In this document: piece by piece, positions 54,255-63,684 of the stretch
Position numbering within the stretch: position 1 is the first letter of the stretch
Layout of the letters: every line of letters begins with the position of its first letter
NCBI RefSeq assembly: GCF_042650885.1
Contig: NZ_JBHSBU010000001.1
Coordinates: 4,588,001 to 4,652,000 of the forward strand
Reading direction: 5' to 3'
Origin: Chitinimonas_A lacunae
GTDB lineage: Bacteria > Pseudomonadota > Gammaproteobacteria > Burkholderiales > Chitinimonadaceae
Length of the DNA stretch: 64,000 nt
Notes under the pieces: model-generated
The model's database searches: none
What the model was told of the DNA's origin: nothing
The model's input: only the letters and a program-made list of their open reading frames with translations
Position numbers and translations under genes: made by a program

Positions 54255-54758
54255 TCAGGGCTTCTTGCTCGGGTTGTCGGAGGAAGGCGTATCGGTTCTG
54301 GCAGCAGGGGCCGACTCGTCCGGGCAAAGCCCGATAGGCTCGCCTTCATACTGATAGACGATCTTGGAATTGTCGACCTTGGAGAACAATTCGAAACTGC
54401 CGTTGATTTTGTGGCTGCTGTAGTTGGCCTCGAGCTTGGCCAGGGTTTCGGGCGTTTCGTTGCAGCGATAATCGATGATCAGCTTACTGTCCTTGTCGCT
54501 ACGCTTGATCTCCTGGCAAGGTTCGAAACGCGGCATCAGCTTGATCGGAGTGAGCGCCACCACTTCCTTGGCCTGGGCTGAGCTGAGACAAAGTCGGGCG
54601 ACCTTGGGCAAGGCTGGAATGGGCAGGCCCGATTGCTGCAATTTCACGGTGACTTGCCAGACCCCTTGGACGGGTTTGGCTGGCTTGGCGGGTTTATCGT
54701 CGGCCAGTGCGGTGACAAGCAGCGCCGCGCTGAGCAGAGCGAGGGCAGGGGAGGTCAT
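54255..54758 (-). CDS. Secreted DUF3617-like protein
   Basis: 167-residue exported protein. A hydrophobic signal peptide (MTSPALALLSAALLVTALA) is followed by sequence resembling DUF3617 (GVWQVTVKLQQSGLPIPALP, LCLSSAQAKEV, C-containing core, late YEGEPIG). Four Cys after the signal (LCLS, EPCQ, YRCN, GLCP) suggest periplasmic disulphides. Start ATG after GGAGGA. Function unknown. It is the last gene of the minus-strand series. Confidence 0.7.
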   Translation of the reverse strand: MTSPALALLSAALLVTALADDKPAKPAKPVQGVWQVTVKLQQSGLPIPALPKVARLCLSSAQAKEVVALTPIKLMPRFEPCQEIKRSDKDSKLIIDYRCNETPETLAKLEANYSSHKINGSFELFSKVDNSKIVYQYEGEPIGLCPDESAPAARTDTPSSDNPSKKP

Positions 54759-54810
54759 CAGGTCTTTCCTCCAGTTCGTTGGTGGGCTGTCTCCGGGCAG
54801 AGGCAGGTCA

Positions 54811-55470
54811 TCAGAACGAAGGCGTTCCGGTCGCGCGCGAAATCGGCGGGGTGATCACCCGTTTCTCGATGGCCAGAATGCTGTCGTAGAAATGCAGACC
54901 AAAGGCCGAGCGGGTAAACGGCGTCACCTGGAACGATTCGTTGTCATGGCTGTGCCAGGCATGAATCTCGTCAATCAGGGTCTTGGCAAACTCGATAAAG
55001 GAAAAAGGATTGCGATAACCGCCGCCAAAGCTGCGCCAATACGAGGTGTGCAGGTCTTCACACATATAAATACCGTTATCTTTGACATGGCCATAGAGCT
55101 CCTGTAGCGATACGACTTGCTGAGTCATGGTATGCCCCCCATCGTCGAGCACGATATCGAACGGTCCGTATTTATCGCGCAACTCGCGTAGAAACTCACG
55201 ATCTTCCTGGCTGCCGATTTCAATATGGATATTTTCTTCCTCATAGGTCTTGCAGAACGGGTTGATATCGACGCCGACAATACGGGCCTTGGGCCCGAAA
55301 TAGTTCTTCCACATCTGTAGTGAGCCGCCATGGAACACCCCGATTTCGAGAAAGGTGATCTCCTTATCGCGATAGGGGCTGAAGTGACGTTCGTAGATTT
55401 CGAAGTAGTGCAGCCATTTGAAGATCAGCCGTCCTTCGTTCTCGCTGAAATAATCGAATAGATCGCTCAT
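54811..55470 (-). CDS. Class I SAM-dependent methyltransferase, sugar O-methyltransferase-like
   Basis: 219-residue methyltransferase. The SAM-binding motif FLEIGVFHGGSLQMW (about residues 39-53), acidic VGVDINPF and LDDGGHTMTQQ resemble the CmcI/MycE-like group, whose MycE-type members methylate deoxysugars. Next to two GT41 enzymes and flagellin genes, a glycan-capping role is plausible (inference). Start ATG at 55470 with GAGAGGGA upstream; 88 nt separate it from the upstream GT41 gene on the same strand. Confidence 0.75.
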   Translation of the reverse strand: MSDLFDYFSENEGRLIFKWLHYFEIYERHFSPYRDKEITFLEIGVFHGGSLQMWKNYFGPKARIVGVDINPFCKTYEEENIHIEIGSQEDREFLRELRDKYGPFDIVLDDGGHTMTQQVVSLQELYGHVKDNGIYMCEDLHTSYWRSFGGGYRNPFSFIEFAKTLIDEIHAWHSHDNESFQVTPFTRSAFGLHFYDSILAIEKRVITPPISRATGTPSF

Positions 55471-55558
55471 CTGTAGTCCCTCTCTTGCGTCGGTTTATCG
55501 GGATGACCGGCTTTTGCCTGAGGTGCCCGACCTGCAATACGGCGGCTTGTTCTGATCA

Positions 55559-58075
55559 TCACCCGTTTGCAGATTCAGGGGCATCCTGCCGTTCGCACCA
55601 TTCGCGCCAGACCTGGCGCATTGCGGCTTCCAGATCGCGTGTCACCAGTTCGGCATCCATCAAGGGCGAGGCCAGCATGGTGGGGCGCAGGGTACGGCGG
55701 ATTTCGGCAAGCCTCGGCAGATCATTGGCAAAACTGGCTGCAATATCTATGTAGTCTTGCTCATCTTTGGCAAGAAATTCTTCTAGGCCAACACTGCCCA
55801 ACATGCTGGCACCCATGCGCTGGATGGGCTTGCGACCGGGGAGCGACAGGACCGGGACGCCCATCCATAAGGCATGCGCTGTTACCGTACCGCCGTTGTA
55901 GGGAAATGGATCGAGGGCGATATCGATCTCATTGTGGAACACCAGATAATCGTGCAGCTCTTTGCGGCCAAACAGCCGCAGCCGTTCGACTGGAAAGCCG
56001 CAGTTGGCAAAGACGGCCCTGACCTTATCGTTGAGGTCTTTGTCGTCATCCTTGCCACCCGTTGCCATATACAGTACGGCGTTGTCCACATGCTGGAACA
56101 ACCGTGCCCACAGGCTGATTACCAGGGTGTTGATCTTGCCGAAGGCATTGAAGGAGGCGAGGGTCAGATAGCCGTTGCGCAAGGCGGGCAGTTCACCGAT
56201 CTCAAGATCCTGCCCTTCTTTGGGCGGGCGGTAACACCAGCCCGACACCAAGCGCAACAGTTGCTCGGCATGCAGATGTTCGGTCATGCCGGGCGGGTCC
56301 ATCCGGGCATCGGTAATACGGTAATCGATGGCCGAGACGCCGGTTGTGGTGGGCATGCCGATCCAGGTCATCTGTATCGGTGCGCCCCGGCGGGCGAACA
56401 TATGCAGCCGGTTATAGGCGGTATGGTTGGAGAGGTCGATCAGGATATCGATCTCATCGAGCCGGATCATTTCGAGGACCGCGTCGTCCGATAGCTGATG
56501 GGTCCAACGCCAGTGGTCGGCCATCTGCATAAAGCGGGCGGTCAGACGGTCGGTGTAGTTGTGGTTGGCATAGCAGAAGATTTCAAACTGCTCGTGGTTA
56601 TGGGTTTCCAGGATCGGTTCGGCAAAAAAGCCCACCGAATGACCACGGAAGTCTCCCGATACATAACCGATACGCAGACGACGCTCGGGCGAGGGATCGT
56701 TGCGGAAGGTCGGCATCTGGGCACGCCAATGGGCGTTGAAGCGGCGGTCCCAGTCCTTGTAGGCATCGGCTAATTGTTCGGGCGTCATGGTGGCGTCGTA
56801 GTTCATACAGAACAACATGCCCGACATGGCATCCGGGTTGCGCGGCTGTTCGGCCAGAATCTGCCGGTAGATGGCCATGGCACCTTCGATATCACCGCGT
56901 TTCAGGCAGAGGTCGGCATGGGTGGCACGGACCTCCTGGACGGTCGACCAGCGCTCGTCTGCCTTGGTCAGCACTTCGAGTGCTTCATCGAACTGGTCGG
57001 ACTCCTTCAAGAAGCCGATCAGATTGAGATAAGGCTGTAGCCAGTCGGGATTAAGCTCGATGGCCTTGCGCAATAGCTCTTTTGCCTCTTCCAGCCTTCC
57101 CGACTCTTTGCGCCGGGAGGCAAGCCGCGCCATCGCCTCGGCGTGCTTGGGGTCGATTTCCAGCGCTTTCTCGTAACTTTCCACCGCTTTGGCAAAGTCG
57201 CGCACGCTTTCATAGATCGTGCCGGCGTGGCAGTAGGCGTCGGCGCAGTCATCAACCAGCTCGGTGGCTTTCTTGAAGTAGAACAGCGCCTCGCCCGGGT
57301 TGCCGAAGGCGCGCATGGTCAAGCCCAGATTGACACAGACGCTGACGTTTTCGGGATGGTAGTGGTAGGCCTTGCGGAAATATTCGAGCGCGGCGTGCGG
57401 CGAACCCTGTTCCTGACACTCGAAACCCAGATTGAGTAGCTGTTCGGCATCAGGTGGCATCGATTCGACCAACTGGACGATGCGGCGAAAGCCATCCTGG
57501 AAGTTGCCGGACCGGATCAGACACAGGGCAATGCAATTGCGCAGCCAAGGATCATCGGGAATCTTGGCGATGGCGCGGCTGCAAGTCGTGATTGCTTCGC
57601 TGAAGCGGCCGATGTCGCGCAGGCAGGAAGCCATCAGCCGCAGCACTTCCACTTCGTCGGGGAAGATACGGTCAGCCGCAGCAAGACGTACCAACGCTTC
57701 GTGGTAGCGGCCTTCAGCCATTTCTAGCCGGCCGAGCTGGAAGTTGACTACAAAGTCTTCGGGGGCAAGTTCCAGCGCCCGCTCCAGGTAGGGACGGGCG
57801 TCGACCAGGTGGCGGGCACCGAGCAGCGCAATACCGGCATTGAGCTGATAGCGTGCCACCTCGGGAGCGAAGGTGATGGCTTCACGGAAATAATCGGCGG
57901 CCTGTTCGGGTTGCTCGTCGACCAGGGCCAGGATGCCCAGATAGTTGAGCGCTTCGGTATCGTCGGCCCGCTCGCTAAGCCGGGCATTGGCTGCTTCCCG
58001 GGCCTGTTGCCAGTGGCCCTGCTGTAGCCAGTCTTCGATGGTTTGATCGTCGGCAAGAGAAATGGAGTCGGCCAT
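55559..58075 (-). CDS. TPR + GT41 (OGT/SPINDLY-type) glycosyltransferase A
   Basis: 838-residue protein: many tetratricopeptide repeats (about residues 15-450; e.g. AIELNPDWLQPYLNLIGFLKE-like units) followed by a GT41 catalytic region from about 463 (RIGYVSGDFRGHSVGFF, NHTAYNRLHMFARRGAPIQ, DPFPYNGGTVTAHALWMGVP). GT41 enzymes such as eukaryotic O-GlcNAc transferase modify Ser/Thr of proteins bound by the TPRs. The ATG at 58075 is chosen; the frame upstream runs into the next gene region. The neighbouring flagellin gene is a candidate acceptor (inference). Confidence 0.88.
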   Translation of the reverse strand: MADSISLADDQTIEDWLQQGHWQQAREAANARLSERADDTEALNYLGILALVDEQPEQAADYFREAITFAPEVARYQLNAGIALLGARHLVDARPYLERALELAPEDFVVNFQLGRLEMAEGRYHEALVRLAAADRIFPDEVEVLRLMASCLRDIGRFSEAITTCSRAIAKIPDDPWLRNCIALCLIRSGNFQDGFRRIVQLVESMPPDAEQLLNLGFECQEQGSPHAALEYFRKAYHYHPENVSVCVNLGLTMRAFGNPGEALFYFKKATELVDDCADAYCHAGTIYESVRDFAKAVESYEKALEIDPKHAEAMARLASRRKESGRLEEAKELLRKAIELNPDWLQPYLNLIGFLKESDQFDEALEVLTKADERWSTVQEVRATHADLCLKRGDIEGAMAIYRQILAEQPRNPDAMSGMLFCMNYDATMTPEQLADAYKDWDRRFNAHWRAQMPTFRNDPSPERRLRIGYVSGDFRGHSVGFFAEPILETHNHEQFEIFCYANHNYTDRLTARFMQMADHWRWTHQLSDDAVLEMIRLDEIDILIDLSNHTAYNRLHMFARRGAPIQMTWIGMPTTTGVSAIDYRITDARMDPPGMTEHLHAEQLLRLVSGWCYRPPKEGQDLEIGELPALRNGYLTLASFNAFGKINTLVISLWARLFQHVDNAVLYMATGGKDDDKDLNDKVRAVFANCGFPVERLRLFGRKELHDYLVFHNEIDIALDPFPYNGGTVTAHALWMGVPVLSLPGRKPIQRMGASMLGSVGLEEFLAKDEQDYIDIAASFANDLPRLAEIRRTLRPTMLASPLMDAELVTRDLEAAMRQVWREWCERQDAPESANG

Positions 58076-58094
58076 GGGCAAGCATCGAGTGAGA

Positions 58095-58901
58095 TCAGTC
58101 GGGCAGAACTTCGCGCAATTCCGGGCGTAGCGACAAGGCCCGATCGAGCAGTGCCTTGCTTTCATCGAGCCGTTCCTGGCTACGCAGCAAGAGTCCTAGA
58201 TTGGCCATGGCTTCGGGGTAGTCGGGTGACAGCTCGAGGGCGCGCCGGAAGGCGGTTTCGGCCGCATCGAGATGACCGGCCGCTTGATGCGCCAGGGCCA
58301 GATTGTTGGGAATCTCGGCTGCGTCAGGCATCAGCTTGGCAGCCTTCTCAAAAGCACGTACCGCTTCATCGAAGCGGTTGTCCATCAAGGTGACATTGCC
58401 CAGTTCATACCAGGCTGGCGCGAATTCAGGGTTGAGCAGGGTGGCACGACGCAGATAGCTGCGGGCCTCAGTCAGCTCGTTTTTCATCTTCAGGCCGAAG
58501 CCGATCCAGTATTGGGCTTCGGCGTTATCGGGTTGGAAGTCGAGGGCTTGCCTCATGCGATGGATGGCATCGTCAGTGGCGCCTTGTGCTATCAGACTGC
58601 GCCCTTCGGCGATCAGGCGCGGCACGATCAGATCGGGGGCGGCTGAAGACTTTTGCAGAAAATCGAGCGCCTCATCATGGCGGCCTTCGGCTTGGGCGAC
58701 CAGTCCTCGGAAGAACCAGGCTGGCGCGTGCTCTTCATTCCAGGCCAGTAGCTTGAGGCATAGTTTTTCCGTATCGATCAGCTTGCCTTGGGTGTAGTTC
58801 TGCGCCACCAATTCCATCATCTGTGCGGCGTTGACGTAGATCTTCTCTTCATCGTTTTCACTGGCGGAGACGGGAGCTTGATTGGGATCGGAGGGGAGCA
58901 T
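58095..58901 (-). CDS. TPR-repeat protein
   Basis: 268-residue protein made almost wholly of tetratricopeptide-like helical repeats (AQYWIGFGLKMKNELTEARS, APAWYELGNVTLMDNRFDEA, PEAMANLGLLLRSQERLDES), without a catalytic domain. It starts at ATG 58901; an ATG at 58940 lies next to the terminator of the upstream gene and is unlikely. It ends 20 nt before GT41 gene A and may be its adaptor or a split TPR portion. Confidence 0.75.
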   Translation of the reverse strand: MLPSDPNQAPVSASENDEEKIYVNAAQMMELVAQNYTQGKLIDTEKLCLKLLAWNEEHAPAWFFRGLVAQAEGRHDEALDFLQKSSAAPDLIVPRLIAEGRSLIAQGATDDAIHRMRQALDFQPDNAEAQYWIGFGLKMKNELTEARSYLRRATLLNPEFAPAWYELGNVTLMDNRFDEAVRAFEKAAKLMPDAAEIPNNLALAHQAAGHLDAAETAFRRALELSPDYPEAMANLGLLLRSQERLDESKALLDRALSLRPELREVLPD

Positions 58902-58942
58902 GGGCCGGCTCTCTAAGTGTTGATAGGCTAGATCAATCATAT

Positions 58943-58971
58943 GAAAAAAAAAGCCACCTCGCGGTGGCTTT
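58943..58971 (-). terminator. Rho-independent terminator of the exported Ser/Thr-rich protein gene
   Basis: Read on the minus strand: AAAGCCACC-GCGA-GGTGGCTTT followed by a run of T. It separates that gene from the TPR gene. Confidence 0.9.
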
Positions 58972-58994
58972 CATATCGGATGGAGTCAAGCGGC

Positions 58995-59918
58995 TTACCA
59001 GAGTCGGAACAGACCTTGTTTGCCGCCGACCACCAGGCCGGAGCTGTTGAGGGCCAGGCGGTTGCTGGCAACCTGCGAGCAGGTGCTGTTGCCTTTGAGG
59101 ACCGAGCTGGCGATGGTGCCCGAAGTCGAGGCCGCGCCAGTGGTGATCGAGTAGGCAAAGTAGGTGTAGGTCTTGATCGAGGCAAGCGATACACCGGTAC
59201 GCACGGCTGCCGGGGCGATGAAGGCATCGGCGAAGTGGGTGCCAGAAACGGTATCGCTGGTGGCGCCGCCCGATTTGGTGGTGATGGTGTAGCTACCGGT
59301 ACTCCAGTTCGCGGCCGGCAGATTGGCGGTACCCACGCCGTCGGCATTGGACCAGCTGCTGATCTGGTATTGCAGATAGTCATCCGGACCGACATAGGCG
59401 TTGAAGGTCAGGCTACAGGTAGCGCCCGAGGCCGTGGTCGAGTAGGAGAACGGCAGACGGATTTCACCGTTGGAGGTGATGTTGGTACCCGAACTTGGGA
59501 CCGAGGTCGAACCGTTACCGACCGGACCATACCACGTTGAAGTGATATGTGCGCTGAACCCCACGGTGGAGTTGGTAATGCTCCAGACGCTCCCATCCGT
59601 GGACGTGATCGGGACTGAGTACTTCATCCCCGGAACGTGAGCACCAGCACCCGCAGACAGAACGGAGCTGGAGACGAAGTATGTCCAGGTTTGCTGAGCG
59701 GCAGTAGCGCCTTGATTCATCTCCAGCAGGATCACCGCATCGCTGCTTTGATTGCCGCTGGGAACGAAGACGGCGTACATCGGGGTGGAGCCGCTCTTGG
59801 CGTAGATCAGCGGGTCACCGAAGGTGTGAAGACCAAGGCTACCGCCGCCTGCCATCGCCCCGAGCGAAGTCGCCATCAAGCCGATGCCCAGACCGACCTT
59901 TTGCATTACGTGTTTCAT
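58995..59918 (-). CDS. Exported Ser/Thr/Gly-rich protein of unknown function
   Basis: 307-residue secreted protein not recognised as any family. The ATG at 59918 with AAGGAG upstream gives a signal peptide (MKHVMQKVGLGIGLMATSLG, then AMA), whereas the longer frame to 60029 has no ribosome-binding site. The mature part is rich in Ser, Thr, Gly and Ala with alternating beta-type sequence and two Cys (ATCSL, NSTCSQ). It is a monocistronic unit flanked by TPR/GT41 genes, which makes it a candidate glycosylation substrate or surface protein (inference). Confidence 0.7.
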   Translation of the reverse strand: MKHVMQKVGLGIGLMATSLGAMAGGGSLGLHTFGDPLIYAKSGSTPMYAVFVPSGNQSSDAVILLEMNQGATAAQQTWTYFVSSSVLSAGAGAHVPGMKYSVPITSTDGSVWSITNSTVGFSAHITSTWYGPVGNGSTSVPSSGTNITSNGEIRLPFSYSTTASGATCSLTFNAYVGPDDYLQYQISSWSNADGVGTANLPAANWSTGSYTITTKSGGATSDTVSGTHFADAFIAPAAVRTGVSLASIKTYTYFAYSITTGAASTSGTIASSVLKGNSTCSQVASNRLALNSSGLVVGGKQGLFRLW

Positions 59919-60315
59919 ATTGCTTCTCCTTGCAAGGAAGAATTGTTGAGCGCATGCGTAACCCGTCAAAGGGTCTACTGACGGAGTCGGCAGGCTTGGT
60001 TGCGACGGAGCTCTAACGTCGCGCCCCACAAGCGCCCGGTCGTCGGGTTACTTACCTGATATCGGTAAAGTGCCCCCACACTTGAGTGTTTGTTTATTAT
60101 TTTTTTCTCATTTTGTGGTCCCCGAAGTCGCCTGATCAATTTAGGATCATGGACTTAGGAAAGTCAATTTACCGAATGCTTATAGGTAATTTGCACAAAT
60201 GTTCAAGTCTTGTCAAAGGTCAATAGGGGGTTGTACGTACAAGTTGCTGCTATCGCTATCGGCGATTTGATTGCATAACATGAAGCATCGACCACCCTAG
60301 CCGAGCGGGAGAGCC
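59919..60315. other. Intergenic region between the exported protein and GT41 gene B
   Basis: 397 bp between divergent genes, AT-rich in the middle (60085-60260), so it must hold both promoters. No clear -10/-35 pair, sigma-54 site or riboswitch was recognised on either strand. Confidence 0.4.
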
Positions 60316-62652
60316 ATGACCGAGCCCAACGACACTTCCGATGCCGCTGCCGATTCCCAGCCGACCGCCCCACCGCATGATCCGGTCCTGCAAGCGCTGC
60401 TCGAAGCGCAGGCTGGCCAGGTCGACACGGCACTGCCTGTCCTCGAACAGGCCCTGGTGCAGAATCCCGATCATGTGCCGGTGCTGATGGTGCTGGGTAC
60501 GGTATATGGCCAGCGTGGCGAGATCGAACGGGCGCGTGATTGCTTTGTTCACGCCATCGAGATCGACCCTAAACTCGCGCCGGCCCATTCCAATCTGGGT
60601 AATGTCTGCAAGCTCCTCGGCGACTTCGTGGGCGCTGCCGCGGCCTATCGCAAGGCCATCGTCCTGCAGCCGGGGTTTGCCGATGCCCACTACAACCTGG
60701 GCACCGTGCTGCTGGAAACTGGCGAGTGGGAAGAAGCCCAGAAAGCCTTTGAGCGCGCCCTGCTGTTCAAGCCTGATTACGCCGAAGTCCACAACAATCT
60801 GGGCGATCTGTTGATGCGTCAGTCCAAGTGCGAAGCTGCGCTCTCGCACTTTCGCCAGGCACTGGTGTGGAATCCCAACCTGCTGCCGGCCCAGAACAAC
60901 CTTGTCCTCGCGCTCTACCGGCTCGGCCTCTACCAGGAAGGCGAAGCATTCGCCGAGCGTTTTCTGCACGAGCGGCCCGATGACCGCTCGATCCTGATCA
61001 ATCAGGCCCAGGGCCTGGTTGCGCAGGGTAAATTCGATCAGGCGGAAGTCATCTATCGCCGCCTGGTCGAGCTGGATGGCCACTATCCCGGGCCCTGGAT
61101 CAACCTTGGCAATCTGCTGCAACTGCGTCAGCACTACGAAGCCTCGATCGACTGTTATCGCCATGCCATGAGCCTCGAAGGAGCCGATCAGGCGCTCTGT
61201 CTGAGCGGGATTGCCTCGACATTGCTGGCCCAGGGCCAGCCCGGTCGGGCAGCCGCCGAGCTGAAGCACGCAGCGATGCTCGATTCACGCCATGCCGGGG
61301 TGGTGGCCAATCTGGGGCGGGCATTGCTGGCGGTGGGGGAGGTGGCACTGGCGATCGAAACGGTACGGCGTGCCATCTCGATGGCTCCCGCGATTCCCGA
61401 GCTGCATTCCAATCTGCTGTATGCCTTGCATTTCGACCACAAACTGAGCCCGGCCGAGCGCTTTGCCGCGGCACGCGACTGGAACCAGCGTTTTGGCCAC
61501 CCGTCCGATGCCCCTGAGCGGCCACCGCTGCGCCAGCTTGGTCAGGGTGACCGGCTGCGGGTGGGCATGGTCTCGGGGGATTTCCGCCATCATTCGGTCG
61601 CCAGTTGCCTGGAGCCGGTGCTGGCGGCGCTCGACCATGAGCGGATCGAGCTGACCCTCTACTATGTGGCCAATGAGGAGGACGAGGTCACCCGGCGCTT
61701 TCGCGGCTATGCCGACCTCTGGCGGCCGGTGGCGCCGCTGTCGGCAGGTGATCTGGCCAATCGGATCCGCAACGATGGCATCGATATCCTGATCGATCTG
61801 TCCTGGCATACCGCCGGCAACCGGCTGTCGATGTTTGCCCGGCGGCCGGCGCCGGTGCAGGTCAGTTGGCTGGGTTTTTTTGCCAGTACCGGGCTCGATG
61901 TGATCGATTATCGACTGACGGACGGCGTGATGGACCCGATCGATGGTCCCTCGGCAGACTGGCATAGCGAGCGACTGCTACGGCTGCCGGTGGCCATGGC
62001 TTACCGGCCCGACCCGGAAATGCCCGAGGTCGCCCCCTTGCCGATGGCCTCGCGCGGCCATCCCACCTTTGCCAGCATTACCCGGATCAACCGCACCAAC
62101 CGGCTGGTGCTGGAGTACTGGTCAAAACTGCTGCACGCCGTGCCCGATGCCCATCTGATCGTCTTCAGCGGCCTCAATGCCGACGACGAGTTGTCGCTCG
62201 AGCGCTTGCGTCGTCTGCTGCTGGTGCACAATATCGACGAGGAGAGATTCGAAATCCGGCCCAAGCTCGCGCTGGCCGATTACCTGACGGCGCTGACCAG
62301 CGAAGTTGATATGGTGCTCGATTCCTTCCCCTACTGCGGTGGGGTCAGTACGGCCCAGGCGTTATGGCTTGGCGTACCCACGCTGACCATGGCCGGTCCC
62401 AGCGCGTTCGAGCGCACCGGAGCCTCGTTGCTGAGCATGGCAGGTTTGGAGCGTTTCATTGCAGCGAGCCCAGAAGACTTTGTGAGTAAAGGTCAGGTTT
62501 TATGCCGGGATGTCGCTGGACTCACCAAACTGCGGCACAGTCTGCGCCAGACCCTGGCGGCCACCCCCTTGTTTGACGGCGCCCAACTGGCGCGCGCCTT
62601 CGAGCAATTGATGGCCGATGCCTGGAATGGCGTGGCGTTGGACCATGCTTGA
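60316..62652 (+). CDS. TPR + GT41 (OGT/SPINDLY-type) glycosyltransferase B
   Basis: 778-residue paralogue of the enzyme at 55559-58075. TPRs occupy about residues 30-380 (e.g. APAHSNLGNVCKLLGDFVGA, ADAHYNLGTVLLETGEWEEA), and the GT41 domain runs from about 413 (RVGMVSGDFRHHSVASCLEP, WHTAGNRLSMFARRPAPVQ, DSFPYCGGVSTAQALWLGVP). Start ATG after GGGAGAG. It is divergent from the exported Ser/Thr-rich protein. Two GT41 enzymes with different TPR arms suggest different protein acceptors (inference). Confidence 0.88.
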   Translation: MTEPNDTSDAAADSQPTAPPHDPVLQALLEAQAGQVDTALPVLEQALVQNPDHVPVLMVLGTVYGQRGEIERARDCFVHAIEIDPKLAPAHSNLGNVCKLLGDFVGAAAAYRKAIVLQPGFADAHYNLGTVLLETGEWEEAQKAFERALLFKPDYAEVHNNLGDLLMRQSKCEAALSHFRQALVWNPNLLPAQNNLVLALYRLGLYQEGEAFAERFLHERPDDRSILINQAQGLVAQGKFDQAEVIYRRLVELDGHYPGPWINLGNLLQLRQHYEASIDCYRHAMSLEGADQALCLSGIASTLLAQGQPGRAAAELKHAAMLDSRHAGVVANLGRALLAVGEVALAIETVRRAISMAPAIPELHSNLLYALHFDHKLSPAERFAAARDWNQRFGHPSDAPERPPLRQLGQGDRLRVGMVSGDFRHHSVASCLEPVLAALDHERIELTLYYVANEEDEVTRRFRGYADLWRPVAPLSAGDLANRIRNDGIDILIDLSWHTAGNRLSMFARRPAPVQVSWLGFFASTGLDVIDYRLTDGVMDPIDGPSADWHSERLLRLPVAMAYRPDPEMPEVAPLPMASRGHPTFASITRINRTNRLVLEYWSKLLHAVPDAHLIVFSGLNADDELSLERLRRLLLVHNIDEERFEIRPKLALADYLTALTSEVDMVLDSFPYCGGVSTAQALWLGVPTLTMAGPSAFERTGASLLSMAGLERFIAASPEDFVSKGQVLCRDVAGLTKLRHSLRQTLAATPLFDGAQLARAFEQLMADAWNGVALDHA

Positions 62653-62783
62653 GCGGCTTGATCAGAAAAAGAAGGATTTGCCCGCCAGACATTGGCAGCA
62701 GTTGAGAGCGGCCAGCACGACTATTCAATAGATAGGGTGATGTGGCGGCGCGGACTTGGACAGGGCGTGGTGGCTGATAAGAA

Positions 62784-62815
62784 GGCGGAGTGCCATAAGG
62801 TGGCTCCGCCTTTAT
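62784..62815 (+). terminator. Probable terminator of GT41 gene B
   Basis: GGCGGAG (62784-62790) pairs with CTCCGCC (62804-62810), extended by GCC/GGT inside, followed by TTTAT. AT-rich sequence with ATGGCAAtCTAT-like direct repeats (62835, 62863) follows up to rnfH. Confidence 0.6.
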
Positions 62816-62908
62816 CTATGTTTTGGCAGGAAATATGGCAATCTATCTATAATGGTGAATTGTCATGGCAACTATTTGGCAGAAAAATTGATATTTAACT
62901 ATGCTGTG

Positions 62909-63214
62909 CTATTCGCTGCCCCGGCGCATCGTCCGGCCTTCGGCAACGCGGCGGCGGCGGACTTCCTTGGGGTCGGCGATCAAGGGCCGGTAGATTTCGA
63001 CCCGGTCGTTGGGGCGCAGCACGGTGTCGAGTTTGCAGGCGCGGCTGAAGATGCCGACCTTGTTGACCGCCAGATCAATCTCGGGAAATTCCTCCAGCAG
63101 GCCCGAGCGGCGGATGGCGCTTTCGGCGGTACAGCCTGCTTCGACCTGAAGCGAGATCAGCCGCTGGGCCCGGGGGGTGGCGTAGGCGACTTCGACTTTG
63201 AATTGATCGCTCAT
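62909..63214 (-). CDS. rnfH: RnfH-family ubiquitin-like protein
   Basis: 101-residue small beta-grasp protein (RatB/RnfH family; VEVAYATPRAQRLISLQVEAG, VGIFSRACKLDTVLRPNDRVEIYRPL, abbreviated). Function is unclear. It sits 10 nt after ratA, the usual ratA-rnfH pair. A long plus-strand open frame over both genes is a shadow. Confidence 0.88.
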   Translation of the reverse strand: MSDQFKVEVAYATPRAQRLISLQVEAGCTAESAIRRSGLLEEFPEIDLAVNKVGIFSRACKLDTVLRPNDRVEIYRPLIADPKEVRRRRVAEGRTMRRGSE

Positions 63215-63223
63215 CGTGCCACC

Positions 63224-63652
63224 TCAGCCGTAGATGCGGTCGGCTTGTTTGACGAAGGCGTCGACGAAGGTGGCGGCGATCTTGCCAAACACCGGGCCGA
63301 CCAGGCTTTCGAGGGTGCGGCTGGAGAATTCGTATTCCAGTTCGAATTCGACCTTGCATGCCTGTTCGTCCAGCACGATAAAACGCCAGCCGCCGGTCAG
63401 GTTGCGAAACGGGCCGTCCTTGAGTTCGAGCGTGATCGAATCGGGTCGTTTGCGGTTTTCGGTGGTGAAGGCCGAGCGCAGGCCAAGGTAGTCGATGCCC
63501 AGCGTGGCGACTGTCCATTCGTCGTCGCGACTATGGACCTGGCTCATGCCGCACCATGGCAGAAAACGAGGATATTCTTCGATATTCTCGACCAAGTCGA
63601 ACATCTGCTTGACAGAATATGGTACGAGTACGGACTTGCGGATCTGCGGCAT
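63224..63652 (-). CDS. ratA: RatA-type SRPBCC/START-like protein
   Basis: 142-residue COQ10/RatA family protein. MPQIRKSVLVPYSVKQMFDL at the start, YPRFLPWC near residue 27 and GPFRNLTGGWRF near 80 are family signatures. E. coli RatA was reported as a ribosome-association toxin; relatives bind ubiquinone, so the role here is open. smpB, the frequent divergent neighbour, is replaced by dnaB. Confidence 0.88.
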   Translation of the reverse strand: MPQIRKSVLVPYSVKQMFDLVENIEEYPRFLPWCGMSQVHSRDDEWTVATLGIDYLGLRSAFTTENRKRPDSITLELKDGPFRNLTGGWRFIVLDEQACKVEFELEYEFSSRTLESLVGPVFGKIAATFVDAFVKQADRIYG

Positions 63653-63684
63653 AGAAACTGGACTGCGGGCGCGACGACGGGCGA

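Noticed and set aside
59919..60029. Extended N-terminus of the exported Ser/Thr-rich protein
   Set aside because: The internal ATG at 59918 has AAGGAG upstream and an immediate signal peptide.
59919..60100. Possible c-di-GMP riboswitch upstream of the exported protein (minus strand)
   Set aside because: Some GACGGAG-like and GCAA-like pieces occur, but the conserved GEMM core could not be aligned.
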